Assembly (NCBI GenBank): GCA_011525805.1 | Contig: WYBR01000102.1 | Coordinates: forward strand, 1 to 64,000 | DNA from: Vicinamibacteraceae bacterium | Lineage (GTDB): Bacteria > Planctomycetota > Phycisphaerae > Phycisphaerales > UBA5793 | Length of the DNA stretch: 64,000 nucleotides | Reading direction: 5' to 3' | In this document: positions 36,629 through 45,497 of the stretch, piece by piece | How positions within the stretch are numbered: position 1 is the stretch's first letter | Layout: each line of letters opens with the position of its first letter | Position numbers and translations under genes: made by a program | Notes under the pieces: generated by a model | The model's input: the letters and a program-made list of their open reading frames with translations, nothing else | The model's database searches: none | Told to the model about the DNA's origin: nothing

Positions 36629-39600
36629 TCAGCGATCCTCGTCGCGGGGGTTGAGGATGCCGCCGTAGCGGCGGCCGCCGGTGCCGCGCGGCGAGATGCT
36701 CACGCTGACGGTCGTGTCCTCGCGGAACTGGTCGTGGCTCACGCCGATGATGATGTCCAATTGCGGCGTCTTGCGGATCAGTTCGACGTTGGTCGTCTGC
36801 GATTCATCGCGATCGAGGTCGAAGGTGACCGAGCCGCGAAAGAGGTACAGCGGCGTGACGGTATAGCCCAGGCCGAGGGTGAGCAGCGTCGCGTCGTCGG
36901 CGTCCACGTAGCGCAGGTCGGTGTAGGAGTAGAGGTCGCGCGAGTGGTCGAGGCGGTAGCCCACCGCGCTTCGCGCCACGGCGCTCTCGTTGAGGTCGTA
37001 GATGAGGTTGCCCGCGAGGGCGAAGTGATCGCTCACCAGCCACAGGAAGTCGCCGGCGAAGTGGTCGCCGAAACGGGAAAGTTCGGGGCGGTAGTCGAAG
37101 TAGCGGGGGATCGAGTAGTCCCCCTGCGTCTCGGAGGTGTGCAGGACGACGTCCGTGTCGATGGTGAGGAAGTCGACGTTGCGCCACCGGCCCGGCCCGC
37201 CTCGCTGCGTCTGCCACGTGTTGCGCATGCCGACGCGCATGACGGTGCCCGTCGAGATGCCTTCGACGTCGAGGTCGTAGATGGGGTAATCTCCCACGCC
37301 CGCGTCGGAGTCGGCGGAGAAGAGCGTGAGGCTCGGCTCGATGATGTGGCGAATGCGGTGGAGGTCGAGCACCCGGCTGCTCACCGAGTTGTCGATGCGC
37401 GAGAACTGGGTGGCGACGCGCACGCCACCGCCGCCGAACCAGCGGATCGCCTCGCTCGCGGCGTTGAACTCGTCGAAGTCGTCGTCGTAGCCGGTGAAGC
37501 GGCCGACGACGAAGGGGACGATCTTGAAGATGCCGACCTGCATGGGCATGGCGACTTCGTGCCGCGTCGTGAAGCGGTCGCTGTATTTCTCCCGGTACCC
37601 GGCGAGGAGGGCGGCGGCGGAGAGGTCCGTCGAGGGCGGCATGCCGAAGCCCGCCTGCCCCTGACCGATGTCGTCGAGCGTGTGGCGGGGGAAACTGAGG
37701 CGGTTGCGGCTCAACTGGTACTCGCTCGACCAGGTGAGGCGGCCGTCGAAGAGGCTGTCGGCGTAGCGGTAGTAGCCGATCTCCGGCACTTTCTCGACGA
37801 GGTAGCCCTGGGACTGGAGGAGATCCTCGTTGGCGATGAAGTCGTTGAGGTCGTACTTGACGAAGGCCTCGAAGGCCCAGTTGTCGCGCTGCTGCTTCGC
37901 GTAGAGGCGCGTCTGGTACTCGCGCCGCTCCTCGGCGTCGCCCGCAAAGAAAGAATCGACGAGGTTCTCGTCGGAGATGTAGGAGAGTTCGCCGATGACC
38001 GTCCAGTCGTCGGGGAGTTCCTGGAGGTGCGACCAGGTGACGATGCCGCGCAGGTCTTCCTCGACGTCGCGCTTGGCGCCGGAGGAGAGTTTGTCTTCGC
38101 CGTCGTCGAAGATGGTCCAGGCGAAGAAGCGGCCGCGCGAATCGTCGTCGCGGTAGGTGACGTCGACGCCGCCGGCTGGTCCGCGCTCGGAGTAGTAGTC
38201 GAGCAGGAGGCTCGCCTCGGTCCCCGCCGCCGCCTCCCATCCCATGATGCCCAGCAGATCCCACTCAGTCTTGACCGTCGCGCCGTTCTGGCTGTTGCCG
38301 CCGACCGTGATGCGGCGCAGGGGGAAGTCCTCGACGCGGCCCTTGTAGCCCGGCAGCCAGAAGATCGGCGTCTCGCCCACCCGCAGCGTGGCGTGGCGCA
38401 CCTGCACATAGTCCTCGGTAGTTCGCCGCGTCGGATCCTCGCGCTTCTGGAGGGTGACCGTCCCCGCGCCGATGCTCACGTGCGGCGTGTAGAACTCGCT
38501 CGTGCTGATGCGCACGCGATCCGCCTGCCACTCGCTGCGGCTGGTCTGGCGGATCTCCTGCGCGCGCATGTAGATGGGCACGCGGGCCTCGTCGCTCCAC
38601 GTCCGCACCAGGCCGTCGAGCACGATGGCCCGGTTCGTGCCGAACTCGTAATAGACGCGCGGCCCGCGCATCGTGTAGCGCCCGTCGGTTGCGACGACGT
38701 TGCCCTCGAGGTAGATGCCGCGCACCGCGTCGGCGCTGATCTGCTGCTGCTGGAGTTGCTCGGGCGAGATCGGGTCGGTGAAGACGACGGCGCGGTCGGC
38801 GGTGAGGGTGAGGTGGCGCGGCTCGCGCTCGCCGGGGCGCACGCTCAACTCGAGGTACTGCACGACGAGGTTGTCGCGCATGGTGATCGTGCCTTCGGAG
38901 CCGTCCTCGCTTACGTGGTATTCGAGGCGTCCGTCCATGCGGAAGGCGATCGTCGCCTCGGGCGGAATGCCGACCTGCGGGCGGAAGGGATCGGGATCGG
39001 GCGCGCCTTCGCCCGGCCGGCGCGCCTGCTCGATGAGCGGAGGCGGGCCGGGGGGCGCGATCCGCTCGATGGTCGGCCCCGCCGCGTCGGCGTCGGTGCG
39101 CTGCCGCAGATGCTCGAGGAGGCGCGCCTCGCCTCGCTCGATGAGATCGGCCGGGATCGTCTCGATCGTCTCGTTGAAGTCGTCGCAGCGCAGGCGGACG
39201 TTGCCGGTGATGGCGGCGGTGACGAGCAGTTCATCACCCTCGGAGGTCATGCCCGAAGGGCGATTGACGGCGCTGACGCGGTCGAGGTGGACGGCGATCT
39301 CGCTGACCACGCCCGGGCCTTCGTCGCGGCGGATGATCCAGACGACGGCGCGCTGGGCGGCGAACTCGTAGGGTCCGATCTTCGCCGTCACCCAGCCGTC
39401 GAGGTAGAGGCGCTGCGCCTCGCCTTCCTGCCAGATCGTGGCCCGCAGGGCGGAGAGGACCGCTTCGCCCTCCGCCGGCGCGAGGCCGACGCCCTGCTGC
39501 ACGAGGAGCCGGGCGGCGTTTCCCGTGCCGACGGGCTGAAGCACCGCGAGCCCCGCGAGGCCCAGCGGCGCGGAGATCGGCGCGGCGGCGCCGGCGAGCG

Positions 39601-39679
39601 AACCCGCGACCAGCAGCAGCGAAGCCGCAGCGCTCACGAGATCACGGCGCACGAGGTTGGCATGGGTTCCCGCATCCAC
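36629..39679 (-). CDS. LptD-like LPS-assembly outer-membrane protein
   Basis: A 1,016-residue protein that fits LptD (OstA), the outer-membrane translocon that inserts lipopolysaccharide. An N-terminal hydrophobic export segment (about 15-35) is followed by a periplasmic beta-jellyroll/OstA-like region (about 250-420: TADRAVVFTD, GIYLEGNVVATDGRYTMRGPRVYYEFGTNRAIVLDG). A beta-barrel of alternating aromatic strands fills the rest (from about 450: VGETPIFWLPGYKG, then many xYxYxD-like strands). The phrase PIFWLPGY is close to the LptD PIFYLPY motif. The protein is larger than the E. coli version (784). It supports an outer membrane with LPS. The ATG at 39679 gives a normal start; lptE is not seen. 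Confidence 0.85.
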   Translation of the reverse strand: MDAGTHANLVRRDLVSAAASLLLVAGSLAGAAAPISAPLGLAGLAVLQPVGTGNAARLLVQQGVGLAPAEGEAVLSALRATIWQEGEAQRLYLDGWVTAKIGPYEFAAQRAVVWIIRRDEGPGVVSEIAVHLDRVSAVNRPSGMTSEGDELLVTAAITGNVRLRCDDFNETIETIPADLIERGEARLLEHLRQRTDADAAGPTIERIAPPGPPPLIEQARRPGEGAPDPDPFRPQVGIPPEATIAFRMDGRLEYHVSEDGSEGTITMRDNLVVQYLELSVRPGEREPRHLTLTADRAVVFTDPISPEQLQQQQISADAVRGIYLEGNVVATDGRYTMRGPRVYYEFGTNRAIVLDGLVRTWSDEARVPIYMRAQEIRQTSRSEWQADRVRISTSEFYTPHVSIGAGTVTLQKREDPTRRTTEDYVQVRHATLRVGETPIFWLPGYKGRVEDFPLRRITVGGNSQNGATVKTEWDLLGIMGWEAAAGTEASLLLDYYSERGPAGGVDVTYRDDDSRGRFFAWTIFDDGEDKLSSGAKRDVEEDLRGIVTWSHLQELPDDWTVIGELSYISDENLVDSFFAGDAEERREYQTRLYAKQQRDNWAFEAFVKYDLNDFIANEDLLQSQGYLVEKVPEIGYYRYADSLFDGRLTWSSEYQLSRNRLSFPRHTLDDIGQGQAGFGMPPSTDLSAAALLAGYREKYSDRFTTRHEVAMPMQVGIFKIVPFVVGRFTGYDDDFDEFNAASEAIRWFGGGGVRVATQFSRIDNSVSSRVLDLHRIRHIIEPSLTLFSADSDAGVGDYPIYDLDVEGISTGTVMRVGMRNTWQTQRGGPGRWRNVDFLTIDTDVVLHTSETQGDYSIPRYFDYRPELSRFGDHFAGDFLWLVSDHFALAGNLIYDLNESAVARSAVGYRLDHSRDLYSYTDLRYVDADDATLLTLGLGYTVTPLYLFRGSVTFDLDRDESQTTNVELIRKTPQLDIIIGVSHDQFREDTTVSVSISPRGTGGRRYGGILNPRDEDR

Positions 39680-39832
39680 CGGCGGCCATCATACGGATTG
39701 GCCTGACGACCGGCAACCATCCGCAAAAGATCGATCGTCGGGCGATCGAGTCGGACGGGAGGCCGCGGACGTGGTTAAATCCACCGGGCCTTGCCGCCGA
39801 GGCACGGGGCCGAGTGAATCGCCGGGCTGCAC

Positions 39833-41992
39833 ATGACCATCGCCTTCATCGAGTGGTTGGGAGCGGGGATGCTCTGGGGTTTGACCGCCCTGGCGCTGCC
39901 GATCCTCGCCCACCTGCTCAGCCGGCGCGGCACGCGACCGATTCCGCTCCCTACGGCGCGGTTCCTCGCGATGGCCCAGGCGGAGCGCGGCCGGCGCCTG
40001 CGCCTCTCGCAGTGGCTCGTGCTGCTGCTGCGACTCACGCTGGTGGCCCTTGTGGCGCTTGCCTTTGCCCGGCCGGCCTGGCGTGAAGGCCCGCGCCGGA
40101 GCGCCGCGGACGGCCGCGAGGTCGTCATCATCCTCGACGCCTCCGCTTCCATGGGCCGCGTGAGCGCAGCCGCTTCGCCCATGCGCCTCGCCCTCCATCG
40201 GGCGAGCGAGATGCTCGAGGCGCTCGATCCGGCGATCGACCGGGCAGGCCTGGTCGTCGCGGGACTCGAGAGTGAGTCGCTGCTGCCGCGGCTGACGGGC
40301 AATTTCGCGGCCCTGCGCTCGATGCTCGGCGAGGTGGAAGCGACGCCCGGTTCGGCGGACCTGTCAGCGGCGATCGGCGCAGCGCTTCGCCTGCCGGGAC
40401 CGGGCGGGAGTGATGCGGCGCGGCGAGCGGGAGGGCGGCGGATCATTCTGCTCACCGACGCGCAGTCCGGACACCTCGCGGATATCGCCTCGATCGGGCC
40501 GTCACTCGAGTCGGCGGCGCTGTCGATCGAAGCGGTGGAAGGGGGAGCGCCAGGGAACCTGGCTTTGCATTCGTTGGCCGTATCGCCGGCGCGGCCGCCG
40601 GTCGGCGCGCCGTTTACGTTGCGCGCGACGGTGTCAAATCACGGCGACCATGCCGCAACCGTCGAGGTGACGTGCGCCATCGAGGCACCCGCCGCCTCCC
40701 CGCCTCCGGCGCTGGTGAGCGTTGAGCCGCGGGGCGAGGCGACCGTTTCATTCACCTGCCGCCCTCAGGAGCAGGGGGCGGTGCGCCTGCGCCTCGCGCT
40801 GCCACCCGACGCGCTCGAAGTTGACAACACGCTGTCGGCGACGATTCCGATTCGCGCCGCGGCGCGCGTGCTCCTCCTGACCGATGCATCGCGCGGGGTG
40901 GCCGACGCCCCGGCGTACCTCGGCGCTGCGCTGCGGCCGGATGAACAGTCCCCCTACGAGCCGATCGTGGCGGACGTGTCTCGGCAGCGGCCCGAGTCGA
41001 TCGACTGGAGCGGACTGGAAGTCATCATCCTGTGCGAAGCGGGCGCTGCGCCGCTCGACTGGCTGACGCGTGTGCACGAAGTAGTCGCACGTGGAGGCGG
41101 GCTGCTGTGGTTCATCGACTCGGCCGAGGCGGCGCGCGCCAGCGACATCTACGCCTCCATCCAGCCGGAGGCGCCGAGCCTTCCGCTGGCGATCGTCGAG
41201 GTTGCGGCCGAGGCGGAGCACGTCGCCTGGTCGAGTGCAGACCTGACGCACGAGGCGATTGCCTCCTTCGACGGCCCGGCCGCGGCTTCGCTCTGGGCGG
41301 TGCGGCACGCGCGCCCGGCCCGCGCGCGCGCCGCCGACGGCGCTGCGGTGCTCATCCGCGGCGAGGACGGTTCGCCGATCGTCGCCGCGGGACGCCACGG
41401 ACGCGGTCGCGCGATCGTCTTCAACGGTTCCATCGCGCGCGCGTCCAGCGACCTGACGCGCCAACCGCTCTTTCCCGCGCTGGTTCACGAATGGATGGGC
41501 TGGCTCGGCGCGGGCGAAGGGAGCGTGCCGACGCTCCATCCTGGCCGCGGCCGCGCGATCGAAGTGCCGGAGGCCGCGGGCAGCCGTCCGCTGCTGCTGG
41601 AGTTCATCGGCCGGGCAGGGCGCAGCGCTGCGGCGTGTCGATCCGGCGAAGCGGAGGGCCGCCGGCTCGTCGAGGTCGACGCCGTTGAGGACGTCGGCGA
41701 AGTGTGCATCGCCGACGCCGAGAGCGGCGAGTGGATCGCGGGCGCGAGCGTGGTCGTCGAACCGCGCGAGTCGGATCTGCGTGCGGCCGATGCGGGCGCG
41801 ATTGCCGCGCTCGAATCCTCCCCCGGCTCTGCGGAGCGCGGCGGCGCGTCTGAGGCCGGCGCGGCCGATCTGCTCGCGGCGCCGAGGCGCCTCCTGGAAC
41901 TCTGGCCGTGGCTGCTCGCGGCGGCGTGCATCGCGGCGATGCTCGAGGCCGCGGTCGCGCTCCTCGCCGCGCGGAAGGAGGCGATCGCGTGA
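39833..41992 (+). CDS. BatA-N/VWA-domain membrane protein
   Basis: A 719-residue membrane protein. Its N-terminus (FIEWLGAGMLWGLTALALPILAHLLSRRG..., with a second hydrophobic segment near 60-80) is the BatA or aerotolerance-regulator N-terminal domain. A von Willebrand A-type domain follows (EVVIILDASASMG, a DASAS metal-site variant of DxSxS, about 100-245). Then come beta-sandwich regions (about 250-400), a glutamine-amidotransferase-like fold segment and a C-terminal membrane helix (about 690-710). In planctomycetes such proteins usually sit with MoxR ATPase and DUF58 genes; neither is in view. It overlaps the next gene by 4 bp (GTGA), so the pair is an operon. Confidence 0.85.
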   Translation: MTIAFIEWLGAGMLWGLTALALPILAHLLSRRGTRPIPLPTARFLAMAQAERGRRLRLSQWLVLLLRLTLVALVALAFARPAWREGPRRSAADGREVVIILDASASMGRVSAAASPMRLALHRASEMLEALDPAIDRAGLVVAGLESESLLPRLTGNFAALRSMLGEVEATPGSADLSAAIGAALRLPGPGGSDAARRAGGRRIILLTDAQSGHLADIASIGPSLESAALSIEAVEGGAPGNLALHSLAVSPARPPVGAPFTLRATVSNHGDHAATVEVTCAIEAPAASPPPALVSVEPRGEATVSFTCRPQEQGAVRLRLALPPDALEVDNTLSATIPIRAAARVLLLTDASRGVADAPAYLGAALRPDEQSPYEPIVADVSRQRPESIDWSGLEVIILCEAGAAPLDWLTRVHEVVARGGGLLWFIDSAEAARASDIYASIQPEAPSLPLAIVEVAAEAEHVAWSSADLTHEAIASFDGPAAASLWAVRHARPARARAADGAAVLIRGEDGSPIVAAGRHGRGRAIVFNGSIARASSDLTRQPLFPALVHEWMGWLGAGEGSVPTLHPGRGRAIEVPEAAGSRPLLLEFIGRAGRSAAACRSGEAEGRRLVEVDAVEDVGEVCIADAESGEWIAGASVVVEPRESDLRAADAGAIAALESSPGSAERGGASEAGAADLLAAPRRLLELWPWLLAAACIAAMLEAAVALLAARKEAIA

Positions 41993-44304
41993 TCCTCCTG
42001 GGCGACCTCGAAGCCGGCCCCGTGACCCTCGCGCCGCTGCTGCACCCTGCGGCGACGATCGTGCTCGTGGGAGGCGCGGCGGTTCTTGCGGCGCTGCTTT
42101 GCCTCCCGCGCGCGAAGCGCGGCGACGCGTCGCCGCGCGGCGGCACGATCCCCCTCCTGCTGCGCCTCGCCGCCCTCGCCCTGCTCGCGGTCCTGTTGCT
42201 CAACCCGGTCCGCATCGAGCGCGGCAGCGAAGTGCAGGAGGGCCACGGCGTGACGCTCATGGTGGACCGGTCATCGAGCATGTGCGTGAGCGACGAGCGC
42301 CGCGGCGGCGAGCCCGTCTCGCGCCTGCAGCGCCTGGAGCACGCGTGGCTCTCGCGCGAGTTCCTCGATCGCCTTGCGGCGCAATGCGACGCGGAGTTTC
42401 TGGCCTTCGCGGACGAGTTGGTCCCGATCGGCGCCGCGCACGCGGCCGAACTCGTGGCCGACGGCGAGCAGACGTGCCTCGCCGAGCACTTGCGAACCGC
42501 GATCGAGCGGGCGGACGGGTCGGGTGCGACGATCGTTCTGCTGACTGACGGGCGCGATACGGACGGTGGCCCCGTCGCGGCGCTCGCTGTCGAGGCGAGG
42601 CGGCGCGGCGTGGTGGTCTCCGCCGTCCTCGTCGGAACGATGCAGCAGCAGCCGGACCTCAACGTGCGCCTCAACGCCGATCATGCGTTCGTGCACTTCG
42701 GCCAGCCGACGGCGCTGCGCGGGGAGATTCATCACGTCGGCCTCGAAGGCCAGCGCGTCGCCGCCGTCCTCGAACACAACGGGCGAGAGATCGAGCGCAC
42801 CGACCTGATCCTCGGACCCGACGCCGCGCGAATGAGTTACAGCGTCGTTCCCGAAGCGCCGGCGGGCGAGACGCGCGAGATGGTCTCGATGGCCGAGTTC
42901 CGCTTGCGCGTCGAGCCGCTGCCCGACGAGAGCCGCGCCGACAACAACGAGTCCTACGCCTTCGTGCAGATCACCCGCCAGCACCTGCGCGTCGCCCTCT
43001 TCGAGAACGAGCCGTACTGGGACACGAAGTTTCTCATCTCGACGCTTCGAAACGCCGCCGAGATCGACCTGACGACGGTCATCGGCCTGGGACGGCGCGA
43101 GGAGATCACTCGCTATGTCTCGCTGGCGGGGGCGGAAGCCCCGGAGGAGCGTCCCGATCAACCGCCTCTGACCGCGCCGACGACGCTCGACCAACTCGCC
43201 GAATATGACGTGGTGATTCTCGGCCGGGGCATCGAGCGGTGGTTTCCCGGGCACGAGGCAGAGACGCTGGTGACCTACGTGATGGAGCAGGGCGGCAGCC
43301 TCGTCTTGGCGCGCGGCCGGCCTTTCGGCAGTGACAATCCCCACGGCGTCGCCGCCTCCGCCGCGATCGATCCCATCGTCCCCGTGCAGTGGGCGGAAGA
43401 GAAGATCAGCGGCGGCGTGCTCCGTGCCGGCGGCGCCATGTCGGTGGGCGATCCGCTGAGTTTCGGCTCGGCCGAGGACACCGACATCATCCTCTCGAGC
43501 CTGCCGGGAATGATGGCGCAGGCGCGCATCGAGCGCGAGCGGGCCGCGTCGATCATCTGGGCGCGCACCGCGTCGGCGGGAGGCGATGGAACCCTGCCCG
43601 CCGCGGTCGCGACGCAGCACGTCGGCCACGGCCGCGTCCTCGCCATTCTCGTGGACGGCCTGTGGCGCTGGGCGATGCTCCCGCCCGCCGACGCCGATCT
43701 CGATCCCGTTTACCCCCTCTTCTGGACGAGGGCGGTGCGCTGGCTCGCGGGCGGCGGCGAACTCCTCCCCGGCCAGTCGATCGGGCTCTCGCTCAGCCGC
43801 CTCAGCGTCCGCCCCGGCCAGAGCGTCGAGATCATCGTGCAGTCGCGCTACGTCGACTCGTCGCGATTCGACCCGAGCCTCAGCGTCCTGCTGCCGGACG
43901 GCGTGCGGCGGCGGCTTGATCCGGCCGCAGTGAACGAGTCCGGCACGCGCCTCAGCGCCTCCTTTACGCCGACGATCGAGGGTCTGCACACCGTGCTTCT
44001 CGAAGCGCCGGAGATGTCGCCGCCCTCGCTCACGAGCCGCTTCGTCGTGGCCGATCCGAGCCGTGAACGACTCGACCTCTCCGCCGACCACGCGCCCCTC
44101 GAGTCGCTGGCTCACGCGACGGGGGGGAGGCGCTACGGCGCCGACGACCCCGATGCGCTGCTCGATGATCTCCGCGCGCAGCAGGTGGCGCTCGAAGGCG
44201 AAGCGGCGCCGCGGCCGGTCTGGGACCGCCCCTGGGTGCTCTTGCTGCTCATGGCGCTGCTCGGCGTCGAATGGCTCTGGCGCCGCTGGATCGGGCAGGT
44301 GTGA
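41989..44304 (+). CDS. VWA/glutamine-amidotransferase-like membrane protein
   Basis: A 771-residue membrane protein that starts at GTG 41989, overlapping the previous stop codon as GTGA and preceded by GGAAGGAGG. Two hydrophobic segments lie within the first 70 residues. A VWA-type domain (VTLMVDRSSSMCVSD, DRSSS metal-site motif) runs to about 230. A beta-sandwich region, an amidotransferase-like segment (DVVILGRGIERWFPGHEAETLVTYVMEQGGSLVLARGRPF, no catalytic Cys seen) and a C-terminal membrane helix follow. Its plan mirrors the first gene of the operon, and the two probably form one envelope complex. The function of such pairs is not established. Confidence 0.83.
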   Translation: MILLGDLEAGPVTLAPLLHPAATIVLVGGAAVLAALLCLPRAKRGDASPRGGTIPLLLRLAALALLAVLLLNPVRIERGSEVQEGHGVTLMVDRSSSMCVSDERRGGEPVSRLQRLEHAWLSREFLDRLAAQCDAEFLAFADELVPIGAAHAAELVADGEQTCLAEHLRTAIERADGSGATIVLLTDGRDTDGGPVAALAVEARRRGVVVSAVLVGTMQQQPDLNVRLNADHAFVHFGQPTALRGEIHHVGLEGQRVAAVLEHNGREIERTDLILGPDAARMSYSVVPEAPAGETREMVSMAEFRLRVEPLPDESRADNNESYAFVQITRQHLRVALFENEPYWDTKFLISTLRNAAEIDLTTVIGLGRREEITRYVSLAGAEAPEERPDQPPLTAPTTLDQLAEYDVVILGRGIERWFPGHEAETLVTYVMEQGGSLVLARGRPFGSDNPHGVAASAAIDPIVPVQWAEEKISGGVLRAGGAMSVGDPLSFGSAEDTDIILSSLPGMMAQARIERERAASIIWARTASAGGDGTLPAAVATQHVGHGRVLAILVDGLWRWAMLPPADADLDPVYPLFWTRAVRWLAGGGELLPGQSIGLSLSRLSVRPGQSVEIIVQSRYVDSSRFDPSLSVLLPDGVRRRLDPAAVNESGTRLSASFTPTIEGLHTVLLEAPEMSPPSLTSRFVVADPSRERLDLSADHAPLESLAHATGGRRYGADDPDALLDDLRAQQVALEGEAAPRPVWDRPWVLLLLMALLGVEWLWRRWIGQV

Positions 44305-44346
44305 GGGCGCCGGTTCGGTGGTCGGCGCGAGGCGATATGATGACCC

Positions 44347-45261
44347 ATGCCGCGCGTCGTGGTTGTCGGTTCCATCAACATGGACCTCGTCGTTCGCGCT
44401 CCGCGTTTTCCCCAGGCGGGGGAGACGATCCTCGGGGGTCCGTTCGGCGCCTACGGCGGGGGCAAGGGCGCCAACCAGGCCGTCGCCGCGGCGCGGCTCG
44501 GCGCTGAAGTCGTCTTCGCCGGATGCGTCGGGCGCGACGCCTGGGGCGCGGAGATGCGATCCCGCCTCGCGGCGGAGAACGTCGATGTCACCGACGTCCT
44601 GGCGCGCGGCGGCGAGGCGACGGGCGTCGCCCTCATCACGATCGATCCCGCCGGACAGAACACCATCATCGTCGCACCCGGCGCCAACATCTCCCTGAGC
44701 GAGCGCGACGTCGAAGCCGTCCGCGATGACATCGCCCAGGCCGAGGCGCTGCTTCTTCAACTCGAAGTGCCGCTCGCCGCGAATCGCCGGGCGCTAGAGA
44801 TCGCGCGCGAGGCGAGCGTGCCGGTCTTCTTCAACGCGGCGCCGGCGCAGCGCCTCGCGCCCTCCCTGCTCGAACTCGTTGATGTGCTCATCGTCAACGA
44901 GTCGGAGGCCCGATGCCTCAGCGGCCTCGACGATGCGCGCCTCGGCGAGCGGCAGATCGCCTCCCACTTGTGCTCGATGAGCGGCGGGCACGTTGTCATC
45001 ACCCTCGGCGAGCGCGGCGCGCTGCACTTCGACGGCGAGGCGCTCACGCGCCAGGGTGCGTTTCCCGTCAAGGCGGTGGACGCGACGGGCGCCGGCGACG
45101 CTTTCGCCGCCGCCTTCGCCATCGCCTGGTGCGAGGGGCGATCTGTGGCCGAGAGTCTCGCCTTCGCGTGCGCGGCCGGGGCGGTCGCCGCTACCGGCAT
45201 GGGGGCGCTCGCCTCCTTGCCCAACCGATCGCAGGTCGAGGCGCTGCTGGGGGGAGCATGA
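44347..45261 (+). CDS. rbsK: Ribokinase (PfkB-family sugar kinase)
   Basis: A 304-residue PfkB-family kinase that phosphorylates ribose (or a related sugar) with ATP. It has the N-terminal motif VVVVGSINMDLVVRAPRFPQAGETILGG, the ribokinase-type GGGKGANQAVAAARLGA, the VLIVNESEA and VVITLGERGALH strands, and the C-terminal signature VDATGAGDAFAAAFA containing the catalytic Asp. Length is normal. It lies 42 bp after the VWA gene on the same strand and may be read through from that operon, but no ribose transporter is near. The gene symbol rests on family similarity; a different pentose or nucleoside substrate is possible. Confidence 0.9.
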   Translation: MPRVVVVGSINMDLVVRAPRFPQAGETILGGPFGAYGGGKGANQAVAAARLGAEVVFAGCVGRDAWGAEMRSRLAAENVDVTDVLARGGEATGVALITIDPAGQNTIIVAPGANISLSERDVEAVRDDIAQAEALLLQLEVPLAANRRALEIAREASVPVFFNAAPAQRLAPSLLELVDVLIVNESEARCLSGLDDARLGERQIASHLCSMSGGHVVITLGERGALHFDGEALTRQGAFPVKAVDATGAGDAFAAAFAIAWCEGRSVAESLAFACAAGAVAATGMGALASLPNRSQVEALLGGA

Positions 45262-45497
45262 GGGCGGCTGGCGAGACGGGGAACGGCCTGAGATCGGCCG
45301 TGTCAGGCTTTTCCGCTCCCCCGCACGGCCACGGCTCAGGGACGTCCCCCGATCGCGGCGAGTCTCGAGAATGCGGGAATCATCTTCTTTCGTCAGGCGT
45401 TGATTCAACGGAGGAACCTCCGCGGTTGGCCGTGCGAAGGGCCTGAAAGCCGCGTCAATCGTTCAACCATCACCTGCCAACTGAGGGAGTGTGTCGC

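Noticed and set aside
36734-39706. 990-residue open frame on the plus strand opposite the lptD-like gene
   Set aside because: It is the complement of a protein with clear beta-barrel and OstA-like features. The translated sequence is Arg/Val/Ala/Asp-rich with no domain, as expected for an antisense frame in GC-rich DNA. Similar shadows opposite alaS (2161-3936) and dxs (25623-27932) were rejected for the same reason.
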